Positions 18,122 to 27,046 of a DNA stretch of 64,000 nt are shown one piece after another. Both the position numbers and the translations under genes were made by a program. Under the pieces are notes generated by a model, which was not told where the DNA came from, did no database searches, and saw only the letters and a program-made list of their open reading frames with translations. Source of the stretch: Belliella buryatensis (GTDB lineage Bacteria; Bacteroidota; Bacteroidia; Cytophagales; Cyclobacteriaceae); NCBI RefSeq assembly GCF_900188245.1, contig NZ_FZOK01000005.1, positions 186,001 through 250,000 on the forward strand, in the 5' to 3' direction. Position 1 is the stretch's first letter, and every line of letters begins with the position of its first letter.

Positions 18122-19666
18122 ATGAACCGCCTCCAAAAAATAGCCCAACTCTTTTCTCCCGCAGCCTTTGTCCATGACTCAGAAGAGGAAATACAAAAAC
18201 TGGAGCAACTTATCAAATTACAGCAAATAGGAGGGGTCACCTTTTTTCATAGCAGACACAGTGCTGCCGCAAACTTTGAAGGCAGACAGGAAAAATTAAC
18301 CTTTGACAATTCCTTGGAGAAACTCAAATCCCTCATAAAACGCTACCAAAGCATCAGCAAAACCCCCTTATTGATTAGCATAGACGCTGAATTTGGTCTT
18401 GCCATGCGCATAGAACAAACCCCACAATATCCCTACGCCATCACCCTTGGCCAACTACCTATTGAAATGGAGCCACTCATCTTTGAGTCAGGCAAACTGA
18501 TAGGAGAGGACCTCAAGGCCATCGGTATACACCTCAACCTAGCACCTGTAGCAGACTGCAATACCAACCCCAATAACCCAGTCATCGGTTACCGAGCTTT
18601 CGGAGATGACAAAGAAAAAGTCAGCCGCTTTGCATTAGCCCAATACAAAGGCATGATTGCAGGAGGGATAGCTGCTTGTTACAAGCATTTCCCTGGTCAT
18701 GGAGATACCGCAGTAGACAGCCACCTTGGATTACCAATCATCGACAAAACTAAAGAACAGCTATTGCAAGAGGAGCTTTATCCATTTATAGCAGGTATCA
18801 AGCAAGGTGTTGACATGATCATGGTCGGACACTTGGCAGTTCCAGCATTGACAAAAGGGGAGAGGCTTCCTGCCTCTCTCAGTAAGCATGTACTCAAGAA
18901 TCTCTTGAGAGAGGAACTCGGGTTTAATGGGATAGTCATATCAGACGCCCTCAACATGAAAGCAGTCTCCGAGCTATATCCAACCAAAGGGGAATTAGAA
19001 TGGAAAGCCTTTGATGCTGGAAATGACATCCTTTGTTTCTCTGAAAACATCACCGAAGGCATCCATTACATCAATCAAAATGCTACAGATGAACAAATAG
19101 ATCTCAGCTATCAGCGAATTTACAATTTAAAAAACAAGCTTGGACTCAATACAGCCTCCAAACCAACTTTTTCAAAACTGAATGACAACAAGGCCAATAC
19201 TTTCAATCAAATTGTAGCGCAGCAACTATTCAACACCCATTGGGATAAAGCCCAAATAACCCATCTATTAAAACCCAAAGATAAAATAGCCTTCATCGCA
19301 GCTTTCAACAACCTAGAGGATTTGAAAACACTTGAATTCAATAATTTAAACTTTCATGAAACCCATCAATTAGAAGACTTAAATCAACAAAAGCTAGATC
19401 TAATCACAGAAGAGCAAGCATGTATCCTGGGGATATTCCTACCATCCGCCAAGCCCATCAATCAATTTGGAATGGATCAAGCAAGCATAGACAAAATCAA
19501 AGTGCTATCACAGAACCCCAATGTCCTGATCATTCATTTCGGAAACCCACTAGCAACTAAAATCTTTATAACCTCTCAATCCAAATCCACCATTCTCCAA
19601 GCCTATCAAGCCCTCCCCGAATTCCAATCCCAAGCCTGGAATCATCTACAAACCCTCCGAACCTAA
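18122..19666 (+). CDS. GH3 beta-N-acetylhexosaminidase (NagZ-like)
   Basis: 514 aa. The TIM barrel (about residues 1-340) shows the bacterial beta-N-acetylglucosaminidase pattern: LLISIDAEFGLAMRI, NLAPVADCNTNPNNPVIGYRAFG and the loop motif KHFPGHGDT (residues 188-196) with catalytic His/Asp. Probable nucleophile D275 lies in VISDALNM. The remaining 170 residues form a second alpha/beta domain, so it is the two-domain type rather than the short enterobacterial NagZ. There is no signal peptide, so it is cytoplasmic. It would remove GlcNAc from GlcNAc-anhydroMurNAc brought in by AmpG, consistent with the upstream genes. The ATG follows directly on repeat DNA; no promoter is evident. Confidence 0.88.
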   Translation: MNRLQKIAQLFSPAAFVHDSEEEIQKLEQLIKLQQIGGVTFFHSRHSAAANFEGRQEKLTFDNSLEKLKSLIKRYQSISKTPLLISIDAEFGLAMRIEQTPQYPYAITLGQLPIEMEPLIFESGKLIGEDLKAIGIHLNLAPVADCNTNPNNPVIGYRAFGDDKEKVSRFALAQYKGMIAGGIAACYKHFPGHGDTAVDSHLGLPIIDKTKEQLLQEELYPFIAGIKQGVDMIMVGHLAVPALTKGERLPASLSKHVLKNLLREELGFNGIVISDALNMKAVSELYPTKGELEWKAFDAGNDILCFSENITEGIHYINQNATDEQIDLSYQRIYNLKNKLGLNTASKPTFSKLNDNKANTFNQIVAQQLFNTHWDKAQITHLLKPKDKIAFIAAFNNLEDLKTLEFNNLNFHETHQLEDLNQQKLDLITEEQACILGIFLPSAKPINQFGMDQASIDKIKVLSQNPNVLIIHFGNPLATKIFITSQSKSTILQAYQALPEFQSQAWNHLQTLRT

Positions 19667-19740
19667 AAGTAAAGTAGCAAACCTTCCCAACTTTCCAAAC
19701 ATCCAACCCCAATCCCTCGGGACATTCCCTCCACACCCAC

Positions 19741-19795
19741 TTTGCATTGTCAGCATAAGATTTTATTTTTGATGCGTTGAGTAAATTTTTTACTC
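19741..19795 (+). promoter_or_regulatory. Promoter with GAGTA-N7-TACTC operator, upstream of regulator 1
   Basis: TTTG (19741-19744), exactly 19 nt, then TATTTTTG (19764-19771) form a consensus Bacteroidota promoter. Seven nt later is the 17-nt palindrome GAGTAAATTTTTTACTC (19779-19795), over the expected transcription start. The same operator form is found at 26440, 39689 and 56051. Overlap with the start site suggests repression, possibly by the regulator encoded at 19839 (inference). Confidence 0.7.
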
Positions 19796-19838
19796 GCACC
19801 TTTATTGCTTAAACTACACATAATATAACTCAATCATC

Positions 19839-20345
19839 TTGCTAGACTCTATCGTTACGTCCAAAACTAGAATCAAACTACTCCTTAAGTTTTTTTCAAA
19901 TAACAACTCGAGTTACCTTAGAGCACTTGCAAAAGAGTTTGATGAATCCACCAACTCTGTGAGGGTTGAACTTAATAGACTCACAGAAGCCGGACTCCTA
20001 GTCGCTGATGAAGACGGAAAAACTAAAGTCTATAAAGCCAACAATACGCACCCATTCTTTAATGAAATCAAAAATATGGTTTCCAAATTCCTAGGCCTTG
20101 ACGAACTCATGGAGAAAATTGTAAATCGAATGGGAAATGTGGAAAAAGCATACATCATTGGTGATTATGCCATGGGGATTGACTCTGGAACCATCGAACT
20201 CCTACTTATTGGCAAAGACTTGGATATAGAATACCTTGATTTTCTAAAAGAAAAAACCTACGAAAAACTCAATAAGAAAGTAAAAGTAGTCATATTGGAA
20301 TCAAGTCCCTCAGATGTAATGGGGATTTTGATCTTTGGTAAATAA
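19839..20345 (+). CDS. Winged-helix regulator with degenerate nucleotidyltransferase-like domain (regulator 1)
   Basis: 168 aa from a TTG at 19839; the start is supported by alignment with the paralogue at 26474, which begins MLDSLITSKTR against MLDSIVTSKTR here. Residues 1-70 form a winged helix-turn-helix with recognition helix STNSVRVELNRLTEAGLL. The C-terminal half contains GDYAMGIDSGTIELLLIG, which resembles the MNT-type nucleotidyltransferase core (G-S-x-A-R-G-x-x-S-D-x-D) with the catalytic aspartates replaced. It is therefore probably a DNA-binding protein with a ligand- or partner-sensing domain. It heads the first exopolysaccharide gene group and lies behind a palindromic operator, suggesting autoregulation. 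Confidence 0.75.
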   Translation: MLDSIVTSKTRIKLLLKFFSNNNSSYLRALAKEFDESTNSVRVELNRLTEAGLLVADEDGKTKVYKANNTHPFFNEIKNMVSKFLGLDELMEKIVNRMGNVEKAYIIGDYAMGIDSGTIELLLIGKDLDIEYLDFLKEKTYEKLNKKVKVVILESSPSDVMGILIFGK

Positions 20346-20465
20346 GGGAACTTAGTTATGAGGTTAATTAGGAGAAAGGAAAAAGAAAGTTAGTTTTTAA
20401 GTTGATTACGTTAATTGTAGAGGAAATATAAATAAGTGGAAGGAATTCCTGAAATTCTGAAAAAT

Positions 20466-21905
20466 ATGCCAAGGTCATTGCTCATATCTTTACTTTTTAT
20501 CATTATTCTTTTTCAGATTTTCTCTGAGAAAATACCCGTTAACGAAGGTGCTTTTGGTAATGGGGTTTTCTACCGGGAGGTAGCCACAGCGTTTTTAGAC
20601 CAAATCAACTCTGATGATGGCTATACCTTTCTTCAAGTTCAAAGAATACTGCCTTTTGCCCTATTGAATGCCATTTATATCTTGTTCGGTTTTGATTTTG
20701 ATAGCAACTCCCTGATAATAGGAATGTTGATCTTTAACCTACTTGTCATCACCTTGGGAGTCTATTGGTATTTAAAAATCATCAAAAAACTTCGTCTAAA
20801 CTCCAAATTAGAAGCCTTAGGTTTTATCCTTTTGTTTTTAACTTTTCCTGTACTCAAACAATACTGGTACGACCCCTTCACTACTGATTGCTTAGCTTTT
20901 GTCTTGGGAATTGGACAAGTGAATTACTTCATTAGATATGAAAAAAGTAAACTTCTCCTGATCTCTCTAATAGGAGCATTTGTATGGCCAATCATTTTCT
21001 TTGCAGGCTTGATTTTACTGATACTTCCCAACAAAGCCTTAGAAGTCTACCAAAAGGAAAGAACCAAAACCTTTTTTCCAACCTTTGCTATTGCGGTGAT
21101 AATCGCTTGCGCCGTGATCTTGTCTTATAGTTTTGATAGGGTAGGACAGAACTTTACTACGCATGCGGTCATATGGCATAAACTCTCGCTGCTATCCCTT
21201 ACGCTTTTTTTACGCTATGTCATGGTCAATAATCCCATCAATTGGGAAAAATCATTGCCATTATTATTGAAGAATTTTCAGTTTAAAAATTTATTCACAG
21301 TCATCACCGCTAGTCTTGGAATCACCCTGATCATCCTCTTGATTTCTAGTAATAATACTCAAATTAACCTTTTCCAGTGGTTTCAGAATTTTTGGAATAA
21401 AAATCTTAGGTACCCGCTTGACTTCCTCCCTGCTCACACTATTTATTATGGCTTTTTATTCCCTATTCTGATTGTGTTCATTAACAGGGTCAACAAGGCC
21501 ATAGCAAAATTAGGCGTTGGTTTTTTTGTCCTTTTCCTCATCATTGCTTTTTTGACGATCCACCCAGAATCAAGACTGTTGATCTCCTTTGTCCCATTCT
21601 TAGTCCTGATGATACTCAAAGCACTGAGAAGATATAACCTTTCAAATACTGACCTCTATACTGTCTTTGTCATCAATATTCTACTCAGCTCGTTTTGGTT
21701 ACCAATCAACTCTGAACAATTGATAAATACACTTTCCCAAGGAACATATCCACAAAGCTTTGCCGACTGGAAATATTTCATTCACTTTGGTCAATATTTC
21801 AACTTTTGGACCTACTTGATGGCTACCCTTCTCTTTGCCTTACTAATCTATGTTAGCACACAGTTTAAAAAACGCTACTTCAGAGAAAAAGAATACGAAT
21901 CATGA
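20466..21905 (+). CDS. Polytopic membrane protein of the polysaccharide locus
   Basis: 479 aa from the ATG at 20466; a GTG at 20436 in the same frame is an alternative start. About 11-12 hydrophobic segments, starting with SLLISLLFIIILFQIF. A periplasmic loop after the first segment contains acidic and aromatic residues (NEGAFGNGVFYREVATAFLDQ), as in GT-C type transferases, but no diagnostic motif was recognised. The downstream glycosyltransferase overlaps by 4 nt (ATGA), so the two are translationally coupled and probably act on the same glycan. It could be a GT-C glycosyltransferase or a polymerase-like protein; function unknown. Confidence 0.65.
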   Translation: MPRSLLISLLFIIILFQIFSEKIPVNEGAFGNGVFYREVATAFLDQINSDDGYTFLQVQRILPFALLNAIYILFGFDFDSNSLIIGMLIFNLLVITLGVYWYLKIIKKLRLNSKLEALGFILLFLTFPVLKQYWYDPFTTDCLAFVLGIGQVNYFIRYEKSKLLLISLIGAFVWPIIFFAGLILLILPNKALEVYQKERTKTFFPTFAIAVIIACAVILSYSFDRVGQNFTTHAVIWHKLSLLSLTLFLRYVMVNNPINWEKSLPLLLKNFQFKNLFTVITASLGITLIILLISSNNTQINLFQWFQNFWNKNLRYPLDFLPAHTIYYGFLFPILIVFINRVNKAIAKLGVGFFVLFLIIAFLTIHPESRLLISFVPFLVLMILKALRRYNLSNTDLYTVFVINILLSSFWLPINSEQLINTLSQGTYPQSFADWKYFIHFGQYFNFWTYLMATLLFALLIYVSTQFKKRYFREKEYES

Positions 21906-23092
21906 AGAAGCTCTTATTCATCACTTGGGATGCTGATACCAGCAACTACCTGGAAGCCTTATTCTTCCCGATATTCAATAAATTGACCAAAAATACCAAT
22001 ATCCAAATTCATGTTATACAGTTCTCTTGGGCCAAAACTCAAGAAGTACTTAGACTCCAGCAAATCGCCCAAATTCAACAAATTACATTTTCTCATGTAT
22101 ATGTGAATAAAGATATGTGGGGTATGCTTGGAGTGCTGATTGCCCTTTTCAAGGGATTCCGAATCATCAAGGACTATATCAAAAATCACCACATCACACA
22201 TCTGATGCCTCGATCTACCATGCCTGCTTTCATCTGTAACCGCATAAATGGCTGGCTCAAAGCCAATCAAATCAAATTGATCTTTGATGCAGATGGACTA
22301 CCCCTAGAGGAAAGACTCGATTATACCTCGCTTTCAGCAAATAGCCTTCAATACAAATTCCTCAAAAAACAAGAAACTATAATGCTACTCGCTGCTGATA
22401 GCATCTTGGTCAGGTCAAAAGCTGCTATTGAATTCCACAGAAAGCGCACCCCTCTCTTACCTCTTAACAAATTCCACATCGTTAGCAATGGAAGGGATGA
22501 AGACTTATTTCATTTCAATCAAGCGGAACGAACTCAGACTAGACAAGAACTGGGAATAGAGAATGACGCAAAACTTTTTATTTATACTGGCTCCTTAGGT
22601 CCTCAATATGCACTGGATGAAATGCTCCTAATATTCGCAGCATATCACGCATCCAACCCAAATGCCAAACTCCTCCTGCTCTCTAGAATGCCCGTTAGAT
22701 TCAGCCCCCAAATCCCCTCACAGATTAGAAGGGCAACCATCATCCTTCAAAAGAACTTCGAAGTGGTTCCTCGATACCTCTCAGCTGCAGACTTCGCATT
22801 CTGCCTACGCCTCCCAGCTCCCAGCCTAGCTGGTATTGCTCCCATCAAACTCGGAGAATACCTCTTGATGGGATTGCCCACAATCATTTCAAAAGGAATA
22901 GGGGACCTGGATCTATGGGCAAGTAAACAAGCATTCTTGCATACTTATGACCATCTTAACTCCAATCGATTCAACAAAGTCTTAGACTGGATGACCACAA
23001 ACAATTTCCCTAAGCAACCAATCATCGATTTCGCAAAATCCAAACTCAGCCTCAACCAAACAGCTATCCAATACAAATCAGCTATAAGTTAG
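21902..23092 (+). CDS. GT4-like glycosyltransferase
   Basis: 396 aa. Two Rossmann-like halves typical of GT-B glycosyltransferases: KKLLFITWDADTSNYLEALFFP at the start, and in the C-terminal half DAKLFIYTGSLGPQYALDEML followed by SAADFAFCLRLPAP...GIAPIKLGEYLLMGLP, the usual donor-binding region. It lacks the perfect EX7E motif; the equivalent segment is GIAPIKLGEYL. It is cytoplasmic or peripheral at the inner membrane and would transfer a sugar onto a lipid-linked intermediate. It overlaps the upstream membrane-protein gene by 4 nt. Donor and acceptor cannot be deduced. Confidence 0.8.
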   Translation: MKKLLFITWDADTSNYLEALFFPIFNKLTKNTNIQIHVIQFSWAKTQEVLRLQQIAQIQQITFSHVYVNKDMWGMLGVLIALFKGFRIIKDYIKNHHITHLMPRSTMPAFICNRINGWLKANQIKLIFDADGLPLEERLDYTSLSANSLQYKFLKKQETIMLLAADSILVRSKAAIEFHRKRTPLLPLNKFHIVSNGRDEDLFHFNQAERTQTRQELGIENDAKLFIYTGSLGPQYALDEMLLIFAAYHASNPNAKLLLLSRMPVRFSPQIPSQIRRATIILQKNFEVVPRYLSAADFAFCLRLPAPSLAGIAPIKLGEYLLMGLPTIISKGIGDLDLWASKQAFLHTYDHLNSNRFNKVLDWMTTNNFPKQPIIDFAKSKLSLNQTAIQYKSAIS

Positions 23093-23266
23093 ATTTTCTC
23101 TTTATAGCTTACTTGTAGAAGCAAACTTGAAAATATTGATAAATAGTAGTAAATAACACCGATCAACTCAAGGCTAAAGCCAACCGTCGTCCGTCGTCTG
23201 TCATTGTCCAATAACCAATAACTAAGCACTATCAACCTAATCCTCCTCATACCACTTTTCACCCTA

Positions 23267-24388
23267 ATGGCCTATGCGAACCATAGAATTGCCAAAAGAA
23301 ATAACCTTACCCGCTATGAAAATCTATCCCTTCAATTCCTTTTCATTTACCACTTACTTTTTACATGGATTTTTACTTCCTTCCTAAACTCACATGGTGG
23401 AGACGCAATCAAGTATTGGAACCTTGTCGCAGATGCCTCCCAAGAAGCCCAAACTTGGATGCAATACTGGGGAAACCGAACTTTTTTCATCCAATGGTTA
23501 AACTACCTCCCATCTAAGTTCGCCGGACTCAACTTCTGGGCAGGAAATATGCTTTATGCCCTTTGCTCTTTCTTAGGCTTTAGAATCTTATTCATCTACT
23601 TGATTAAAAATAGCCATAAAGACCTAGCCATTTCATGGAAAGGCTTTCTCCTCTGGATTTTACTTTTTCCAAATATTCATTTCTGGACCTCTGGAGTAGG
23701 GAAGGAGGCCTTACTCTTTACTGCCGCCTGCTATGCCCTCATAGGTTTTACTGCTATCCACAAACACTACTTACAAATCTCCCTTGCTATCTTATTAGCT
23801 TGGTGGGTAAGGCCTGTTTTTGGTGCAGCACTCATCCCAGTCTTTTATTTCGCCCTATACCAAAGTTCAGCGTTTAAAAAGTCCCATAAAATCCTAATCT
23901 CAGCTTTGGTGACAGCAATCTTGTTGTATTTCACCTACCAACTCACGATCATGATGCATCTTGAAGCTTACGATTTCAAAGGCCTACAAGATTTCATCTC
24001 CAGTCAATTCTTATTCCTTGAAAATTTTCAGGCAACTTCTGAAATCCCTATGGGCCAATACAACCTCTTTGAGAAATTAATAGCCCTATTTTTTAGACCC
24101 TTTTGGCACGAAATCAATGGATTCTGGTACTTTGCAGCGGCCGTGGAAAATACCACTTTTCTATTATTGCTGATATTTGCATTTTATAAGTCCATAAGGA
24201 ATAATGCATCTCAAATACCCCCAGCGCTGATTTATGGAGTACTTTACGGTCTCATACTAGCCAGTCTTTTGATTTTCTCCATGAATAATCTCGGGATTAT
24301 CATGAGAATGAAAAGTACATATATGATATTTTTATATATTACAGCAGCATTTATCATAATACCAAATGATAAAGAATCTAATATATAA
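23267..24388 (+). CDS. Polytopic membrane protein; start codon uncertain
   Basis: 373 aa from the ATG at 23267, with about 9-10 hydrophobic segments. The frame is open back to 23222 and reads LSTINLILLIPLFTL immediately before the ATG. This looks like the first half of a membrane helix, but no ATG, GTG or TTG is available there. Either a rare start codon is used, the gene is slightly truncated, or translation really begins at 23267. The motif SHGGDAIKYWNL in the first outer loop and GVGKEALLF near residue 145 recall membrane proteins of bacterial polysaccharide clusters, but no family is certain. The gene lies 174 nt after the glycosyltransferase. Confidence 0.6.
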   Translation: MAYANHRIAKRNNLTRYENLSLQFLFIYHLLFTWIFTSFLNSHGGDAIKYWNLVADASQEAQTWMQYWGNRTFFIQWLNYLPSKFAGLNFWAGNMLYALCSFLGFRILFIYLIKNSHKDLAISWKGFLLWILLFPNIHFWTSGVGKEALLFTAACYALIGFTAIHKHYLQISLAILLAWWVRPVFGAALIPVFYFALYQSSAFKKSHKILISALVTAILLYFTYQLTIMMHLEAYDFKGLQDFISSQFLFLENFQATSEIPMGQYNLFEKLIALFFRPFWHEINGFWYFAAAVENTTFLLLLIFAFYKSIRNNASQIPPALIYGVLYGLILASLLIFSMNNLGIIMRMKSTYMIFLYITAAFIIIPNDKESNI

Positions 24389-24447
24389 TAAAATCCATCG
24401 TCCAGTATCATCCCCTTGCTGTCGGCTATCGACCGTCAACCCCTCCC

Positions 24448-24507
24448 GATTCCTCGGGAGATTCCTCGGGAGATTCTTCGGGAGATTCCTCGGGAGATTC
24501 TTCGGGA
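24448..24507. repeat. 12-bp minisatellite, five units
   Basis: Five head-to-tail copies of GATTCYTCGGGA (24448-24507) in the intergenic region before the deacetylase gene. The preceding CTCCCGA makes the first unit half of a CCCGA-TCGGG palindrome, the motif scattered through the other intergenic regions. Open frames on both strands across it are repeat artefacts. Confidence 0.85.
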
Positions 24508-24595
24508 AACTCAATTTCTCAATAACTAATTTAACCCAATCAACTAATAACTAACCACTAATAACTAACCACTAATAACTTTATAGCCTATTAAT

Positions 24596-25561
24596 ATGTC
24601 AAAACCCACTTTTATTATTTCTTTAGATTTTGAACTTCACTGGGGGAGGTTTGATAAGTATAAATTACAGGACTTTCAAAAATACTACCTCAATACCATC
24701 AAATATGTTGTCCCTAGATTGTTGGAACGTTTTGATCATTACAATATCAGAGCCTCCTGGGCTACTGTAGGTATGCTCTTAGCCGAAAATGAAGAAGAAT
24801 GGACGCAATTTGCCCCAACTATCAAACCCAATTACGATAACCCTAAGTTTTCTCCTTATACATGGAACCAAGCCAACAACTACAAAACCCTTCATGGACT
24901 TTTTGCTCCTGATTTGGTCAGACAGATCGTAAACCTTAAATCCCAAGAACTTGCTTCTCACACATTTTCCCATTACTACTCTTGCGAAAAAGGACAATCC
25001 TCTAAGGCCTTCAAAGCTGACCTGCAAGCAGCTAGAAACATCGCTAAAGAAAAATTTGGAGTACTGCCAAAATCTCTCGTTTTCCCTAGAAACCAATACA
25101 ATCAAAATGCCTTAGATATTGCGCAAGCTGTGGGATTTGAAACCTACAGAAGCAACCCCAATGATTGGTTTTGGCAAAATACCCAAGAAGAAACCATGCT
25201 CAAAAAAATGTTCAGAACAGGTGATACCCTTGTAGCACTAAGTGATAATTTTCTTTTTGACCTTCCTGATAAGAATTCAGATTTAATTCTCCCCATTCCA
25301 GCATCTCGCTTATTAAGACCATTTAGAAAGGTTTCCTTTCTGCATGAAATCAGGATAGAAAAGATTAAAAAAGAATTATCAATTGCTGCAAATAAGAACA
25401 AAGCTTACCATCTTTGGTGGCACCCACACAACTTTGGCCATTATCCCGAGGAAAACCTTCATTACTTTGAAATGATTCTCCTTCATTACCAAAGATTAAA
25501 TGAATCCCACGGCATGCAGTCCATCTCAATGGCCGACTGTAAAACTCCTATGATACACTAG
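24596..25561 (+). CDS. Polysaccharide deacetylase (NodB-homology, CE4-like)
   Basis: 321 aa, no signal peptide. The NodB signature is present: motif 1 SLDFELHWG with D11 and E13, and metal-binding motif 2 HTFSH with H122 and H126. Later blocks are FPRNQYN near residue 162 and WWHPHNFG near residue 278. CE4 enzymes remove N- or O-acetyl groups from polysaccharides using a divalent metal. The lack of a signal peptide suggests action on a cytoplasmic lipid-linked precursor, or a relative that is not a classical secreted deacetylase. It stands between the first glycosyltransferase group and the convergent response regulator. Confidence 0.85.
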   Translation: MSKPTFIISLDFELHWGRFDKYKLQDFQKYYLNTIKYVVPRLLERFDHYNIRASWATVGMLLAENEEEWTQFAPTIKPNYDNPKFSPYTWNQANNYKTLHGLFAPDLVRQIVNLKSQELASHTFSHYYSCEKGQSSKAFKADLQAARNIAKEKFGVLPKSLVFPRNQYNQNALDIAQAVGFETYRSNPNDWFWQNTQEETMLKKMFRTGDTLVALSDNFLFDLPDKNSDLILPIPASRLLRPFRKVSFLHEIRIEKIKKELSIAANKNKAYHLWWHPHNFGHYPEENLHYFEMILLHYQRLNESHGMQSISMADCKTPMIH

Positions 25562-25656
25562 ATTATGCAGTAGCTTGCTCTGACGTTAAGTAACCTGCTA
25601 GCTTCTAGTTAATCATAAACCTACTGTCTCAATACGAATATTTAATCCGCAATCCC

Positions 25657-26085
25657 TTAAGAATACATAAAAAATTTCTCTATAGCATCTATAGATTCTA
25701 TAGAAAAAGGCTTGATGATATACCCATGCACATTCGGATCCATATTCGCACGATTTATATCCTCAGGGTTGCATGAACTAGACAAGACCACGATCCTAAA
25801 AGAATCCTTGGTGGCACTATCTAGATCATTATAAAGCCTCAAAAAATCCCACCCATTAAAATTTGGCATATTCAAATCCAACAAAACCAAAACAGGATTT
25901 TTATTTACCAAACCCTCCTGCAAGCGGATGATTTGACCCAAATAATAAAATGCTTCCAAGCCATCTTCAAATTTCCATATCTTATGAAGGTAGCCCGTGC
26001 GCCTAAGAAACTTTGAATTTAATATATTGATCACCGGATCATCATCCACCAATAAGATTGCTTCAAATTCGTTGATATTTGTCAT
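25657..26085 (-). CDS. Single-domain response regulator (CheY-like)
   Basis: 142 aa from the ATG at 26085; an in-frame ATG at 26145 would add 20 residues before the receiver domain. It is a receiver domain only: acidic triad D14-D15-D16 (LLVDDDP), phosphoacceptor D70 (VLVLLDLNMP), Thr/Ser switch region LSSSC and conserved K125 (YIIKPF). No output domain is present, so it acts through protein contacts or a phosphorelay. This type, with a 15-20 residue insert after helix 2 and LDLNMP, is common in Bacteroidota. It is convergent with the deacetylase and has no adjacent kinase gene. Confidence 0.85.
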   Translation of the reverse strand: MTNINEFEAILLVDDDPVINILNSKFLRRTGYLHKIWKFEDGLEAFYYLGQIIRLQEGLVNKNPVLVLLDLNMPNFNGWDFLRLYNDLDSATKDSFRIVVLSSSCNPEDINRANMDPNVHGYIIKPFSIESIDAIEKFFMYS

Positions 26086-26318
26086 GCCTGATTTGCTTAC
26101 GGTTATATGATTAAAAAGTATTGATAAGAAGGCCAATGACCCCACAACAGTACATTTTCAACCTAATCATTCCAAATATTAAAATTTTACAATCAAAATA
26201 CAATAGGTGTTTTCACGTAAACTGCTTTTTTTCATGTAAACGTAAATAATCTGATGACAATTTCCCCATCCCCAGACACTATCCCGAAAAGTGTATAAAC
26301 CTTTTTCAGGACGAGACA

Positions 26319-26388
26319 CTGGCCCGTCACTAAAATGATCCAATGGGATCATTTCTTAACGTTCCGTCCTCCTTTTCCCTCCCAACCC
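26319..26388. repeat. 70-nt conserved intergenic block, copy 1
   Basis: Differs from 53723-53792 at a single position, about 27 kb away. It contains the perfect palindrome AATGATCC-AATG-GGATCATT (26334-26353). It lies about 30 nt upstream of the promoter of regulator 2; copy 2 lies upstream of the second nucleotide-sugar dehydrogenase gene. Confidence 0.85.
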
Positions 26389-26419
26389 TTTGCACCTCCA
26401 AAAAATCTAAAAATTCCCT

Positions 26420-26457
26420 TTGCTATTTATATTCAAGCGAGTACTTTTGTTACTCGG
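26420..26457 (+). promoter_or_regulatory. Promoter with embedded GAGTA-N7-TACTC operator, upstream of regulator 2
   Basis: TTTG (26420-26423), exactly 19 nt, then TACTTTTG (26443-26450) match the promoter consensus. The -7 box lies inside the palindrome CGAGTActtttgttTACTCG (26439-26457; 17-nt core 26440-26456). The regulator 2 ATG follows at 26474, so the leader is about 17-20 nt. Binding of a factor here would directly block the promoter. Confidence 0.75.
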
Positions 26458-26473
26458 TAAGCAAACACCTTTC

Positions 26474-26986
26474 ATGTTAGATTCTTTGATCACTTCCAAG
26501 ACTAGACTGAAACTTTTAATTAAGTTTTTTAGCAACCCCAAAAACCAAGGTCACTTGCGCGGGCTAGCCGACGAATTTGGAGAATCTACCAACTCCATCC
26601 GAAAGGAACTCAACAACCTATCTGACGCAGGTTTCCTCCTCAAAATAGCCGATAAAAATAAAATCGATTACCAAGCCAATATCAACCACCCCTTCTTCTC
26701 CAATATCCAAGACCTCATCCGAAAATATCTCGGTCTTGATAAACTTTTGGCAACAGTTTTGGAAAGGATGGGAAATGTTCATGAAGTAGCGCTGGTAGGA
26801 GACTACGCTAGAGGAATGGACTCAGGTAAAATTGAAGTCGAAATTACAGGTTTTGAACTCAATGAAGAATACTTAGATACCATCTCAGACAAACTCCAAG
26901 ATATTATTCACAAAAAAGTAATCTTCAAAATTCAAGACCACATAACCGACCCAGAAGCACTCTTGCTCTACCAAACCCAGGATTGA
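26474..26986 (+). CDS. Winged-helix regulator with degenerate nucleotidyltransferase-like domain (regulator 2)
   Basis: 170 aa from the ATG at 26474, chosen because the paralogue at 19839 starts at the same residue; the frame extends up to 26420, but that part is the promoter. Residues 1-75 form a winged helix (ESTNSIRKELNNLSDAGFLL as recognition region); residues about 100-150 carry GDYARGMDSGKIEVEITG, again an MNT-like core without the DxD catalytic pair. It shares long stretches with regulator 1, so they arose by duplication. It precedes the exporter/Wzz part of the locus, and its own promoter contains the shared operator. Role as a transcription factor for capsule genes is inferred from position and fold. 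Confidence 0.78.
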   Translation: MLDSLITSKTRLKLLIKFFSNPKNQGHLRGLADEFGESTNSIRKELNNLSDAGFLLKIADKNKIDYQANINHPFFSNIQDLIRKYLGLDKLLATVLERMGNVHEVALVGDYARGMDSGKIEVEITGFELNEEYLDTISDKLQDIIHKKVIFKIQDHITDPEALLLYQTQD

Positions 26987-27046
26987 TAGCTTTTCCCTAT
27001 CTTCCTGATTATTATGCTTTTTACCCCACCGCTAGGTCCCCCTCAT

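Noticed and set aside
24332-24554. Two overlapping ORFs with PRNLPRN-like and GRFLGRF-like repeats
   Set aside because: They are translations of the 12-bp minisatellite on the two strands.
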